64,000 nucleotides of DNA. It comes from Serpula lacrymans var. lacrymans S7.9 (lineage: Eukaryota; Basidiomycota; Agaricomycetes; Boletales; Serpulaceae). Under the pieces are notes generated by a model. It was not told the DNA's origin. It ran no database searches and was given only the letters and a program-made list of their open reading frames with translations. The position numbers and the translations under genes are program-made. The DNA lies in NCBI RefSeq assembly GCF_000218685.1, contig NW_006763292.1:1757685-1821684 (forward strand). The letters are read 5' to 3'. Below are positions 19,547 to 32,389 of the stretch, in pieces (the stretch's first letter is position 1; the number at the start of each line of letters is the position of its first letter).

Positions 19547-21762
19547 ATGGCTATCCTCAGTTGGCTGGGACTAGGCCTCTTGACGACTCCCCTGGCTCTT
19601 TTCAAGCTCAATCCGTATTCATACCAGCAAATATCATTCAACCGCGGGTCTTACGAAGGACATCAACGACCAGTCATTTCTCCGGACCTCGAAGCCTACA
19701 TCCAACAAACTCTCACAAAATCGAATGTTCCAGGCTTATCTCTCGCCATTGTCCCCAAAGATGGCGAGCCTGAGTTCAGGTCCTGGGGAAACATGACAGA
19801 TGATGGCGAGAAGACGACTCCAGAGGTCAGCACCGATCATTGCCCGTAAATCTCCATGCTTTTGGGCCATTCCATGTTTCATTACAATATCATTAATCTG
19901 CGGGAGATATCATAACACATTAATCTCATTACTTTAGACTTTATTCCATCTCGCGTCCGTCTCCAAAGCCTTTGTTGCAAGCTCCCTTGGAATACTCATT
20001 GACGACTTTGCTAATGGTCGCAATACTTCCGCATTGCCCCCTGGCTTATCGCAGTTCACATGGAAAACAAAACTAAGGGACATCCTACCAGATGAATGGG
20101 AACTTATGGACGAATGGGCTTCTGAGAAAGTCAACATTCATGATATCTTATCTCATGTTACTGGGATGCCGCGGTGGGTTCTTGTCATCAACAGAAAGTT
20201 GCCTTTCATTTTATTATCCATTTCCATTTCCGCAGTCACGATTATTCCTATGGGCCAAATGACACTCCCATAGACGTCGTTCGTCGCCTGAAACATCTCA
20301 GGCCCGCATACGAGCTTAGAGAGAAATACTCATACAACAACCAGGTCTAGACTCTGTAACTGGTCGTATTCAGTTGCGCTGACAGAAAATCATTTACAGA
20401 TGTTCCTGGTCGGGGCACACATCGTCTCCACCTATGCTAAGCCATACACCCAATTCGTAGAAGAACGTATCTTTGCCCCACTAGGCATGACATCGACGAC
20501 CTTCTCACCATCTCAAGCTGCCGCGTCGGGAAAGTTCACGCAAGCATGGACCAAGCATGGAAGACTCCTCCCAGAGTGGTTTAATGAGGATATTGCTCAG
20601 CTCAACGCTGGGCCAGGGGCAGTTATTTCTAGTACTTCCGACATGGTAGGTCACTGTCCTTGCCACATCTTTCCGTGTGATACTTATTAGTGGTGCTAGT
20701 CGAAATGGATCAACATGTGGCTTAATTCGGGCATATACATGAACAAAACTATCATACCTTTGTCAGCCTTCGAGAATATCACGACAGCCTACTCCATCAC
20801 ATTCGGAAAGCCAGAGAATGCCAAAAATTCCATTGGCGGGTATGGGATGGGATGGTTCCGGAGTTCTTACCAGGGCCACGACGTGAGCACCAATCTACAT
20901 TGCTTGGCGTTATTCGTTCTGAGAATCCGATTGGGCAGGTAATTTACCATACAGGTTCCATCCCTGGGTTTTCAACACGAGTGTCAGTAGTGCAGCCTAG
21001 TGCTTCTCAGGTAATCTATAAAACAAGGCTGTATGAACATTTTTGCCTGACAGATTCCGTTTTTGCCGCAGGATGGCCTAGGCATTATCGTGTTCGCAAA
21101 TGCGGATGACAAGGCAGAGACGGTTGCAAATATCTCAGATCGAGTCATGGAGGATGCTTTGCATATCCGAGGCTTCTCTGAAGCGTTTGATAGGTCAGTG
21201 CTTTGTCAGATGTCAATTGTGTCAACTTCACACAAAAAGCCATAGCCATGCGAGCGCCAGTAATACCCCTAACCACACATACAACGGACCTTTAGCCGAT
21301 ATCGCCCAGACAAACCTAAGTATAGATGATTATTCAGGAACTTATACCAATCCAGGATATGGCGCCTTTACACTCTGCGGGCCATCAAGTACATCGTCTT
21401 ATTGTGAAGGAGTGCTGTCTGAGTTTGCCTCTGTTGACGCACATTCATATAACACAATCGACGCGCCTCAGTTGGTCGCTGCCTGGCCGCGTATATGGTC
21501 TTCCCATGTACGCATGAGTTACTTGAAAGACTCCAAATTTTTAGTCTTTTTCACGGCCCTCTTCCCAAACGGATACGGAACTGACACGACACCGTTTGAG
21601 ACCGCCGATTCTGACACATTTCAAACTTCGGCTGAGTTTGTTATTCAAGATGGCGAGGTAATGGGGTTCGGACTTTTAGGTTTGGTGGGCGAAATTACAG
21701 AACGCGAAAGACAAGAAACCACGATAAGAGATAAAGCTGAAGCGTGGTTTGTCAAGGTATAA
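19547..21762 (+). CDS. serine beta-lactamase-like hydrolase (class C / S12 family)
   Basis: A serine hydrolase of the beta-lactamase/D-aminopeptidase family; in fungi these act on esters, amides or lactones rather than on antibiotics. At least eight exons are seen. The N-terminus MAILSWLGLGLLTTPLALF looks like a signal peptide or membrane anchor. The catalytic SxxK is in FHLASVSKAFVASS (about 19938-19980). The second motif is YSYNN (about 20330) and the third is HTGS in IYHTGSIPGF (about 20948). Further support comes from HDILSHVTGMPRH and ERIFAPLGMTSTTFSP. The C-terminal domain of about 170 residues (TYTNPGYGAFTLCG) is the usual beta-rich appendix of the fungal members. The natural substrate is unknown. 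Confidence 0.88.
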
Positions 21763-21974
21763 ACATAGGATATTGTTCAATCTATCATTATGAGTACCAT
21801 TTTATGTTAAGTCGTTTGCTTGGATGATGCGTTTTCATAATAAGGAAGGATATATGATACAATAAACAAGGTACGTTCTGTATGCTACATCCCTGTAGAT
21901 TCTAGTGATATACTTGATTTAAATGCGTGTAGTATGTGAAATAAGTTATGACAGCAATTCAACAATGCGGGTTT

Positions 21975-24900
21975 TTACACAGTGTCACCACTGGCGGACG
22001 AGGCTGGAGATGTACCAAACATGGACAAAAGAGATAGCAGATCCCCTACAAGCGGATAATTAGTGTTAAGACTGAAACGATAGACACAAAGCAACTAGCC
22101 TTTTCTCAGCGGTTTGCTAAAGAAAACATTCATGCCAGCGTTAAGGCACAACCGCTTTGTGGATTCTTGGCAATCGGCACTCAAAGCCACGACTAGTTAT
22201 AAACGCCTGTTAAATTGAATACTAAACGGAAGTGTGATAACAGCTGACTTGGTAGAAGCACTGGAGTCTTCATTCTACTCTCTAGCATTCTTATGCGTTT
22301 GGCAGCCTCTACCCCATCGCATACTGGCATATCTGATTTATACGATCTTTTATTTTAAACGGGTTACGACTTTCTGATAGCAACACTCACGGTGATCGAA
22401 AAGTGCAACAGTGAAAAATCCTGGTTCACGGGTTTCCCATTCTTTAATTGTGGTAAATAATAATTGATGAAATGACGACTTCGATATAACAAACCTTTGA
22501 TCGCTTCTTCACCGTTGCTTGTGGCGGTGACCGAGAGCTGATAGCGTTCTAATTGTTTCACAAGAAGATTTTGAGCAACAGGATTGTCTATTATTGAGTA
22601 GAAATCGTATTTGAGGGCCTAACTTGGATTACAGCCTGATGACGAGACATACCTTCAGCAATGAGCACATTGCCGTATAGCGTCCTTTGATTCGCACTAG
22701 AGTCTTCCACGGCCCGTTTGAACTCCGTAGCTGGCGCAATGTCAGGAATATTTTTCAATTTGGCGAGCACCTGCAACAAACGTGCCCTCCTTGGAGGTTT
22801 CGTCATTCTCAAGACACCAGAAGTAGTACTGTTGGATAAAGCTGGCCCAGATAAGGTATCTGTCGTCGGAGTATAAAGATGTATGATTTTGGTATCTTCT
22901 AGCGATTTGTTGTCTAGGGAGACAATATACTGAGAAAGGTCGTCGGCAAGCTTCTCAGACTGATCGTCGAGGACCAGGAAGTCTAGGGGAAGAGCCAGCG
23001 AACACAGTGAACGAAGATTATACTTGACCTCCTCCATATCTTGCACAGAGTCAACTTGAAAACCATCGAGCATCATTTTTAGCAAAGCTGAGGTTGCATA
23101 AGACTGCGAACAGATCAGGATGCGAGGAGTTTGAGGAGTCTTTAAGAGTGATTGCAACCTTTCGATGTCCGAGAGTGCCTGATATTAATAATAAGCTGCC
23201 GCGTTACACGTGAAAATGGTGACATACGAACCTTCCGAGAGTCCTCTGACTCGTATACCTTGACTGGTAGGGTAAACCAGAAGACGGACCCAGAATTAAG
23301 CTCTGATTGGACCCCTATAGTACCGCCCATTAGCTTGACTAGCTGGCGCGAAATAGATAAGCCGAGGCCAGTTCCTCCGAAGCGCCGAGTTGATGAATTA
23401 TCAGCTTGTTGGAAAGGAACAAATAGAAGATCTACAGCACTGGGTGACAAACCAATGCCTGTGTCCCTAGATGGAGGAGATTATATTATTGGTGAGTCTC
23501 TACCGAAGTAGACTAGCATTTACCGGATTGTGAACTTCAGTTCAATATCAGGTGGCATTACATTAGTCTCTTTCTCAACCGAGCACACAACAGTAACAGA
23601 GCCAGACGCGGTGAACTTGACGGCGTTACCAATAAGGTTCATTAGGACTACATATATGCAATTAATAATGCGAAGATATTCGTTAGCAAAAAAATTGTGA
23701 AATTTACCTTGACGAATTCTGGCGTAGTCAGACACAATCCCTGTATACGGATGCGGAAAGGACACCATAAGTAACTGATAATAACGAGAGGTCGCACTAA
23801 GCAACACTTACAAGGGGGTACATCCGGTTCTATATTGAAAGACAGGTCTAGTTTTTTGGCAGCCATCGGCGATAAAAGCTCCATGCAATCCTGGTAGACA
23901 CGTTAATTTATCAGTGTTGTATAGACAATTTAGTGCATACAGCGATGATGTTCTCCACAGGGAAACCCGAAAATTCCAGCTTGACAGCTATAGGCCAGGA
24001 GTCAGGATGGACTTTGCAGAAAAGAGATCGACATACCAGATGCCTCGAGTTTGCTATAATCTAATATTGAGTCTATGATCTGTGAGGCGGAAGACATGAC
24101 ATCAAGTTAACAGGATCCTGCTTCTCAACAGGAAGGTGGACTAGCCTTCAATAACAGTTCACACGATTGTTTAGCAGTTTGTACTGCAAGATATATATCA
24201 GAGAGTCATTCCTGGAAAAATGGTGTGGATTTACCAATTTCGCTTTGCCCAGGATTAAGCTCTGTACCGCTTAAAAGATCCAACAGCCCATAGAAGGAGC
24301 TGGAGACAAAAATAAATGAGTAGATATTCTCATGCTGATCACCTTTTTTGTGCAAGATGACCTCACCTGAAAGGCGTGCGCAGCTCATGGCTCATAGAAG
24401 CCAGGAAATTACTTTTAATCTAGGGAGAGTTTGTCTGTCATTGCTATTACCATTATTGAAATGATCTTCACCTTTGTAGCTTTCAATGCGTGTTCTCGGC
24501 TTTTTCTAGCTGTTTCTAGAGCTTCTCTTTGTGCAGATATCATCTTTAAGTTTTCCCGCGTTCCTGCTTGAACAGAACGGAACAACAAGGCACTTGAAAT
24601 GCTGATACTGGCTTGTTGGCACAGGAGCGTCAAAATAGTTACTGTGTTCTGCGAGAAAGCGTATTTCGAAGAAACATAAATAGCTCCGTATGTCTGTCCT
24701 CGATTGCTGAAGATTGGAAGACATATGACTGATCGAAATGGACTCAAATGTGCTTCAGATGAAAATCGTGGGTCTGTAGATGCATCTTCATAGTAAAGCC
24801 TTAGCTTTGAGTTGAGCGCTGAGTTGCGAATGAGGTACTTCATCGCTGCTGAGTTTGGCTGGTTGACTTACCATGCTGGATCACAGCTTTTTGTAAGGGA

Positions 24901-27900
24901 TCACTGATAGACCTGACTGATTTCTGGTTCCTAGAGGATTGTGTGAAAAGTATGGCCTAGATAAGATCCATCAAACGTACTCATATACAACACACATCTC
25001 TGGCGTTACCATACTTGTCGCAACAGTATATTCACCACTGGGACTCGTAATGACCAGACATGTATTCTGAGACCGAGAGGCTTCTGTAGGGTGGAATGAA
25101 GAATGAACGAACAATCAAATGCTTATTTTGGCGTACCAGTAGCGATTTCGGTCAAACGCTGTAACGCTGTTGCACGTTTTCAGAATGTTGACAAAATATC
25201 CCAGAAAACGTACGCACCTGAAGATAAGTTAATGTCACTTGAAATATCTTTACTCCACTTGAGGATAGAGGCAAGATCTGAAGCTGATAAACTTGATATC
25301 TCTTGTTCCTCACTGGTTTCTAGCTTCGGCGCTGACCCATAAAGCGTGGGAGGGTGACCGCTGAAGCTAGCCAGAACAGTGTCGGTCTGTATTGCAACAT
25401 CTGCAGTAAATACAGAACGTTGATGCGAATATTGCGTTTTTGAGCCCAGTGTGGCTGTCATGTAGCGCCTATTGTAGTTAACCCGTCAGGACCAGTAGAA
25501 GAAACACTGTAAAATAATATGGACGTACACAATACCTTGTGCCCCCCATTGTGACTGCCGCAGTACACCACGACGTTGTAGTTCACTACCCAGACCCTCA
25601 ACACCGTTTCGAATAAGATGACATCCTTGCTGCGTTTTGACATTACCAATCAAGCGTGTCGATATAGGCGCTTACAACATACCATGTACAGAGCCCACCC
25701 TTCTTCCAGGTGCCAGTTGTCATTTACAGCCAACCTATGTCGGCAGTCATGAAAATTGAATATTACGCCACATGGATGAGCTTCACGAACTTTACTGCAG
25801 TATCATAAAGCTTCAATGCTTCAGGATCACCCGTCAACGATGCCAACTCCGCGTCCTGAATAAGTATGTGTTAGATGCACGCTTATAAAGGTAGATATGA
25901 TAATTACCACAAGAGCTACCCATGTACTCGTGTTGATAGGACTGGGAGACAGCCATCTAGAAAGCACTCAGTGCAAATATGCTATATTACCCAAAAGTAA
26001 CTCACTTGCGAACATAACTTTGATTCAGGCGGAGCTGTCCCATGTAACGATCTCGTTGTCCTTCAGGGGTTTTCCCTTCACGAAGGCATGCGATTAGGGC
26101 AAGACTGTGAAAAAATGCTGCGTATCGGGGATGCCTGTGACTGAGAAAAAGTACAGTACAGTTTAGCTTAGATATCATGTCAAAAGGCAGTTCAGGCTTA
26201 CTTAGGATGGTGGGAGCGAGTGGCATAGACCGAAAAACCCAGTTCTGCAGATGCTTCTGCATGACCAACGCAGAAGAGAGCGACAACCTGAATAATATTA
26301 TTGAGCGACTCGCGATGTCAAATATCGTCTACTGACCTTGAAAGCATTGTACCTGAAATAAGCTTTAAAAAAGCAATCGATGACAAATGCTGCGTAACTC
26401 ACCAGCTCATTGAGAGCCCTAGATTCCCCGATGTCTTCTGAATGTATCTGATGAAATCGGCTTCCTTACACATGTTTGTGTCGAATGTGGTCTCGACAGA
26501 GGTCGTATCTGTGTATCCGCCCAGAGTCCGTATGCAATTTAAAACTCCTGATAGACTTGAGTTATTGACTTATAAAAAACAAGCTAGCAACTTACCTTTT
26601 GCCAAGATATTGGCTTCTCCTTCTGGAGTCCAAAGTTCGATATCACTGACACACTAAAAGATATTTGAGATAAAGGTGGAATAATGTGATAAAAAAAGCT
26701 TACCTCCTCAGCAGCAAGAACGACTTCGCTTACTAAATTATTTTGAGCATATTCAGTACTTTAGGCTGATAACACTAACACGTACAATGATCACAGACGT
26801 AAAGCCTGGTAATTATGGTATGGATACTAGCAAAACTTGTGAATCCGCTGTAAATGAACAATCAAAGTCTGAATCACGCCGTTTAAATGTCAGGACGCCA
26901 TTTACCGATCTCCGGCACTATGTCCATACTTCAGGGCTTCCTCAAGGCGAGGCAAATTGGCACGTATATGCATGTTGTCGTAAGGCGCAACTAGTGCAGC
27001 AAATAAAACATTAGCCCGGCTGATTGACAGTTACATTTAGTATTCTTTTCATGGATAAATCGTCACAAAGAGCATACCACTTGTCAAAGCTGCCTCCATG
27101 GATATCTGCTATACGTAGCGCAAGCTTTCCAAGGTCTGTCGAAAATCTGAATAGTCCTCGCCGTTCTGCGGCAGCTACAAAAATTACACCTGAATAAGAT
27201 ACGTAAAGGAAAATATCTACTTACCGCCTAAAGCCCAGAAAAAACCCAGTGGAGTGCCAGGCGACATCCCTCGTCTAGTAATGCTCGGTCATATTATGGT
27301 CTACAGTGAAGTAATGAATGATACGCACTGCAACGCAACTCGGATCGTCTGTATTGCACCCTAATAAGCCTCGTATTTCTGAGACAACTACTTCGCTACT
27401 TACCGTTAGTCCTATAACATCAGCAAACCCTTCTCCTGGACTCCAATACGCATTGTTTCCTAGGACAGCTCAGAAGAGACACACCAGAGGAAAAAACCAC
27501 ATACCAGCATCATTGAGCAAAGCAACGGCTAGATCTGTCCTCGGGTCTTTAGCCCTTGGTATGCGGATGATTTTATCGTATCCCATAGCTAAGACCTCAT
27601 TCTTCACTTCCTCGAACATTTGATCTGCCTCTTCTATGGATGGCGCGGGATTGACATCTACACCGAGAGCATGAAGAGCATATATTGTGTCTTTCAAAGC
27701 AGCCGCGTAGTTGTTGCGCATCCATTGATTGTTCGCTCGCAACCGTAAGGCCTGACCTTTATCCTCAGGGTGTTCTGCCTTGAGGACGCATTCTTCGGCA
27801 AGGATATCGGATTGTTTGAGATCGCCTTTGATAAATCAAGCTCAACATGAGAACATAAATTATTGTTAATACCCTCACCTTTCCACGTGAAAAGACTGGT

Positions 27901-30900
27901 GTGTTTGCATAAGTAAAGAAACCTCGAGGATGGTCATTGTAGACTTACGCAGCAAGCCTTGAAAGTAACAAACACGTACGCCTAGGATTATCGTCCCAAG
28001 CATTATCACGCAATAGTGACTTTGCACTCGAAAACGCTTGGAGAGCCAACTAGATTTGATAGTTAAAATAAAATGAGACAGCATAGATTAACATACGAAC
28101 CTCATGAGCGCCCCTTGCCCATGCCGAGTCACCGGCGTCAATGAGAACGTTGAGAAGCTCCCCCCATTTTGGATGATCATGGAGGAGATGTAGACATCTA
28201 ACAAACATTGGTAAGCAAAAACTCAAAACGATACATGATGAAGCCCTTGCCGTTTAGCATGCTCTGCAATTCGGTGAATATCTGGAGCGCTCTCATGCAA
28301 CATCATCAGAATGATCTGGATGAGTCTCATATAATTAATTTTCCAGGAATGATAGTAGCAGCTGGCATACCCTGAAAGACATGTTGGAAATCGCGGGCCC
28401 TGGTAGATCATTGGCTTCAACCTGCACAGCTTGGCGATATCGATCATGAGCAAAACTGCACATGTCTCTGGCCCGCTGTACGAGCCATCCTTCTGAAATA
28501 GCAGCTTGTAGACCTCTCATAGATCCACGGGCACTGGTTGTGTGATGTTCCTGTTCCTGCAGTGTGGACACTGCTCGTGAAACACTCCGTGCCTCGTCTT
28601 CATCGCTCCCACCATTATCGTTCGTTCGTTCCCAGTCCATCAAAAGAGCTACCTCTGTTACTTTGAACCTAGAATTCATCGATTCAGATCAATGAACCAC
28701 TGCGCAGGCTCGGGGTAGACGTACGTGGCTCCGAAAAAAGAAGCCCAAAGGAGATATTTTTGAGCTTCCTCAGGAAGTTCTCTAAAATGATTGAGCAGGA
28801 ACGATCCATCTGCAGGGTCGGCAACGGTCTTCTGATCGGCAAAACTGGCCTCTATTGCAGCTATATCATGACTGTGATAGTGAGTTGAGCGACACATTGC
28901 AAATAACAAAGAGCAACTTACTTCCATCGATTATTTCCCCAATCAAATGTAATCTACAACCTGTTTTAAGCATTATTATCCAAATTGTCCAAAACAAAAC
29001 GCACGTAATGCTGCCTTTGAAAGGTCGTTAGAAGGTTCCGGGCGACGAAAGCATTCCCGCACGATGCTGTATAGATAAACCGAGACAGATCCGCGCAACT
29101 CTCTTCCTCCTGGTGCAGAGTCTTTGATACTAAAGACCCTAGGGCAGGAAAGCTCAAAGGCTCTACTTGGACCCATGTAGTACGGCCCTTATTGGAGCAC
29201 ATATTTCGAATTCTCTCCATGTATTCTTCACTGTTCAGACAGTGAGATCAAAGTGCAAATCATGTAAGAGTATGATCTTACCTGACGTCAGAGCGCAAAG
29301 TACCGAAAATAAGCTGCATATGATAATAAACATCGATGAGGAGAGAGAAAAGGGGTAATATTGACGCACCATACGGCTCCTTGAGTTGATCAATGTCTCA
29401 ATGAGGTCTAAGGATCTACGGAAGGGTTATATATGCTGTGCCCAACAAATATAGAATATACTCAACGAGTCTTCGGCTTCATGAATATCATCGAGAAACA
29501 ATGCAAAAAGGCGAATTTCTGCTAAAACAGAAAAAACATTCTCTACCAGGGACTGAAACCTAGCTCGTAGCTCAAGCGTTGCCAAACGATCCTTATTACT
29601 AGGGATTTCGATGTCGATGTCGAAAATACCAAGTATATCTCGTAGTTCAGGCGTCCCTTGATAGAGAAGTGGTATATTTTGCAATTGCGGACCCAGTCGT
29701 TCCTTCAGCGCATTTACAAATCGATGGAGATCAGTGTGGAAGATCATCAGCTGCCTCAAAACTGACGAAAGGCAACCTAGCTAGAAGCAATGTCAGAAAT
29801 AATAGAGAGCGAAGCAAAGATAAATCAATTATACCAATGCAGCGAATGGTGCAGAATCGGCATTTTGAAATTTGGCTTGACCCCACAGGCCATGAGCTAT
29901 ATAAAACTAGAATTAGCTCCAAGAATCAGAACTCTGGATTGATACCGTGCATACATCTCCATTTAGCTTGATTTGCCAAAACGAGAGAACTTTTCCCAAC
30001 TCTGTCGCTAAACATAAGAATAATCAATCTTCAATCAAGTCACGAAAGCTTACCCTGGATGACCAACTACCATGATCGTATGAGCTCGTACTGAATGACT
30101 CTTGTTCTTATTCGCCATTCTCTTCGAGACGTCACCGAAATCCACAGCAGGAGGAGCACTGAAAGCAGTGGAATGTACACCATGTAAAGACATCTTCGTC
30201 AACGGAGATATAGCACCATCTTCCGTATTCATATGACCAAGCGACGACACACTACGATCAGAATCGGTGTCGGTGACTATGTCTTCTTTATCATTATTAC
30301 TTGTCAATATTTGCTCCTGACTACCCGCCGATGAAACACCGAGGACGCCCCTGGACGCTGAAAAGTGCCTAGAAAAACTTGTCGTAGTATGTTTGATAAC
30401 GTGACGGATGGTTTCCAGTTCTTTCTCTCGCCCAAACTTCGATACGGAAATACATGAACGACGAACACCACAAAGTAAAGAAGCTTTGGCTTACCAGGGT
30501 AACCGGGATAGTAAATGCCATATATCTATCTTGCGTCGCTATATCGAACGACGGGATGAGCTAAAAGGATAATGAGACTGCGATGAAACTAAAAATCTAT
30601 GGTGGTATACAAACCTCGTAAGATTGGCCGAGGACCGACGAGACAGCAGCCAACAGTCGCCTCTGACATTCTAGTAAATCTGCCTTCAAACCATAGGCAC
30701 TTTGATATCTACTATCTGGACTCTTCGCTAGAAGCTACAAGCAGAGAAAGAATAAACATACCATCAGAAGACAAGGAAGAGGCGCACTTACCTTATCAAT
30801 AATATTCGCCAATACCATCGGTACATCTCTACGAATTTCATGTACGGGCATCGGCCTCTTCTGCACGATCGAGTGGAGTAGCTCGAGGGGTCGACCTTCG

Positions 30901-32057
30901 AAAGGCATCATACCTCGACCAACAAGTAAGGTCCAGAACATCATGCCCAATGAGTATAAATCTGTCCTGTGATCCTGGTTGACGATCTCCATACTTCCTG
31001 TCTGCTCAGGGGCAAGGTAGCAAAGAGCCTCCTTGACTTTAGTCTTCTCAGTTTCATCGAGTGCCCTGATAACAAGAGTTGATGGCCCTCCAAATTCCTC
31101 CAAGGATACAGCACGATTCCCAAAATGGACGAAGCGCACGACACCAGAATGGGAGTTTAAATGGAAAGCGTTCGCACGCACTTTTAAAAGGTTAACGAAT
31201 TTCAAGAACTTCAAAGATGAGAAGGAAGATGTACCTTCTCTATGTGTAAACCCCGCCCTTGATGATGAAAATAAATGTTAAAAAGTGATATACACATAAC
31301 ACGAAGATCATACCTATGTATTATTTCCAAACAATGGGTAGCCTGGATAGCAAACCTAAAGATAAAACAATAAGAATCCGACGCCAGTACGATTAGGATG
31401 ATCAGCGCACTCCAAAAATGAGGCCAAATCCATCACGTCAAATGATTCCAATTCCAACGTGTCAAGTTCCTCATCATCGATTACAAATATGTCATCGTTG
31501 GCCCCTGACGTCCGGGTTTTTGATACATCGGCCAAAAGAAAATCGTTAACTTTTGATGGTGGGAAGTAGCGACCGAGTAAATTAAGTCCCGGATGGGATA
31601 GAAGTAGGACAACGCAATCTCCACTTGAGCGGGGTATGGTAATGAAATCGATTAGACGAAGAGTAGTACTCAAAGCATCGGCAGAAGAAGTTACTCTGCT
31701 CAAACTAAAAAAAGTTGCTAAGTAGAAGTGAGATAGGGAGAGACGATTGGACATACATGTGTGCTTCTCTTTCAAGACACATTGATCCATTAGAATGAGC
31801 TGGTGCTATCTTGGCGAGCACGTTTGAGCCGTCTTTGATGCTGCTTCCTTCTGCAATATAGGTCATACTGCCGGTATCCTCCCATGGCGAAGCCTAGTAA
31901 AAAAAGATATGATGAATAAATCTGTTGTAGTGGATGCGGAAATAAGTACTTTATGGAAAAGATAACCTGGGATGGCAAGATTGGAATCTCTGAACGACAA
32001 AGCAGGAGCTGAACGAGTCGCTGGGACTGTGAGGACTGCTGTTCCCTTCCGCCTCAT
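21975..32057 (-). CDS. group X-type hybrid histidine kinase with pseudokinase and AAA modules
   Basis: A very large sensor kinase (over 10 kb, dozens of short introns, more than 2,000 residues by estimate) of the Chk1/Mak2/Mak3 type. N- to C-terminus: a protein-kinase-like domain (from 32057; [10 protein letters not shown] and [17 protein letters not shown] near 31.0 kb); a P-loop ATPase (GHPGVGKSSL across the intron at about 30.05 kb, Walker [10 protein letters not shown] near 29.5 kb); a long helical TPR-like region (about 29.4-25.8 kb); a GAF domain (about 24.9-24.5 kb, [19 protein letters not shown]); HisKA with phospho-His in [14 protein letters not shown] (about 24.4 kb); HATPase with [19 protein letters not shown] and [11 protein letters not shown] (23.7-23.2 kb); a degenerate receiver (23.1-22.7 kb); and a C-terminal receiver with EDN, Asp in LFDHH and Lys in FFSKPL, stop at 21975. 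In yeasts these kinases relay peroxide and cell-wall stress to Ypd1. Confidence 0.9.
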
Positions 32058-32389
32058 TTGTTAGTAGCGAAGATGGATGTATGGACGAGAAAGGCCAGCT
32101 GCCGTACCAGAGATAGCGCAAATGGTAAAAGGGGCAGAACATGTCACGATCATGTGATGATCGTACCCCTATTGGCGACGTCATTCCACTCTACACCTGG
32201 CATAGCAAATCCATTTTGTTAACAGCATCAGCGTTGTGTTTATTTATTGGACAGACAGTACGTTTAGGTTTACAGTGCTTTCAAGAAGAGCTGGATTCGA
32301 CGATACCGAGAAATGTAGTGAGAGACAAGAGTACGTAGAACATTAGACAGGGGAAATGAATAGAAAATAAAACAGCATCCGCAGCTCCT
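32058..32389. other. intergenic, histidine kinase 5' / SUB2 3'
   Basis: The 332-bp stretch must hold the kinase promoter and the SUB2 3' untranslated region. No gene or repeat is recognised. Confidence 0.4.

Noticed and set aside
14286..21762. A biosynthetic or transport gene cluster (MFS plus beta-lactamase-like hydrolase)
   Set aside because: There is no backbone enzyme or cluster regulator, and a DNA-repair gene (FPG1) lies between. Co-location appears accidental.
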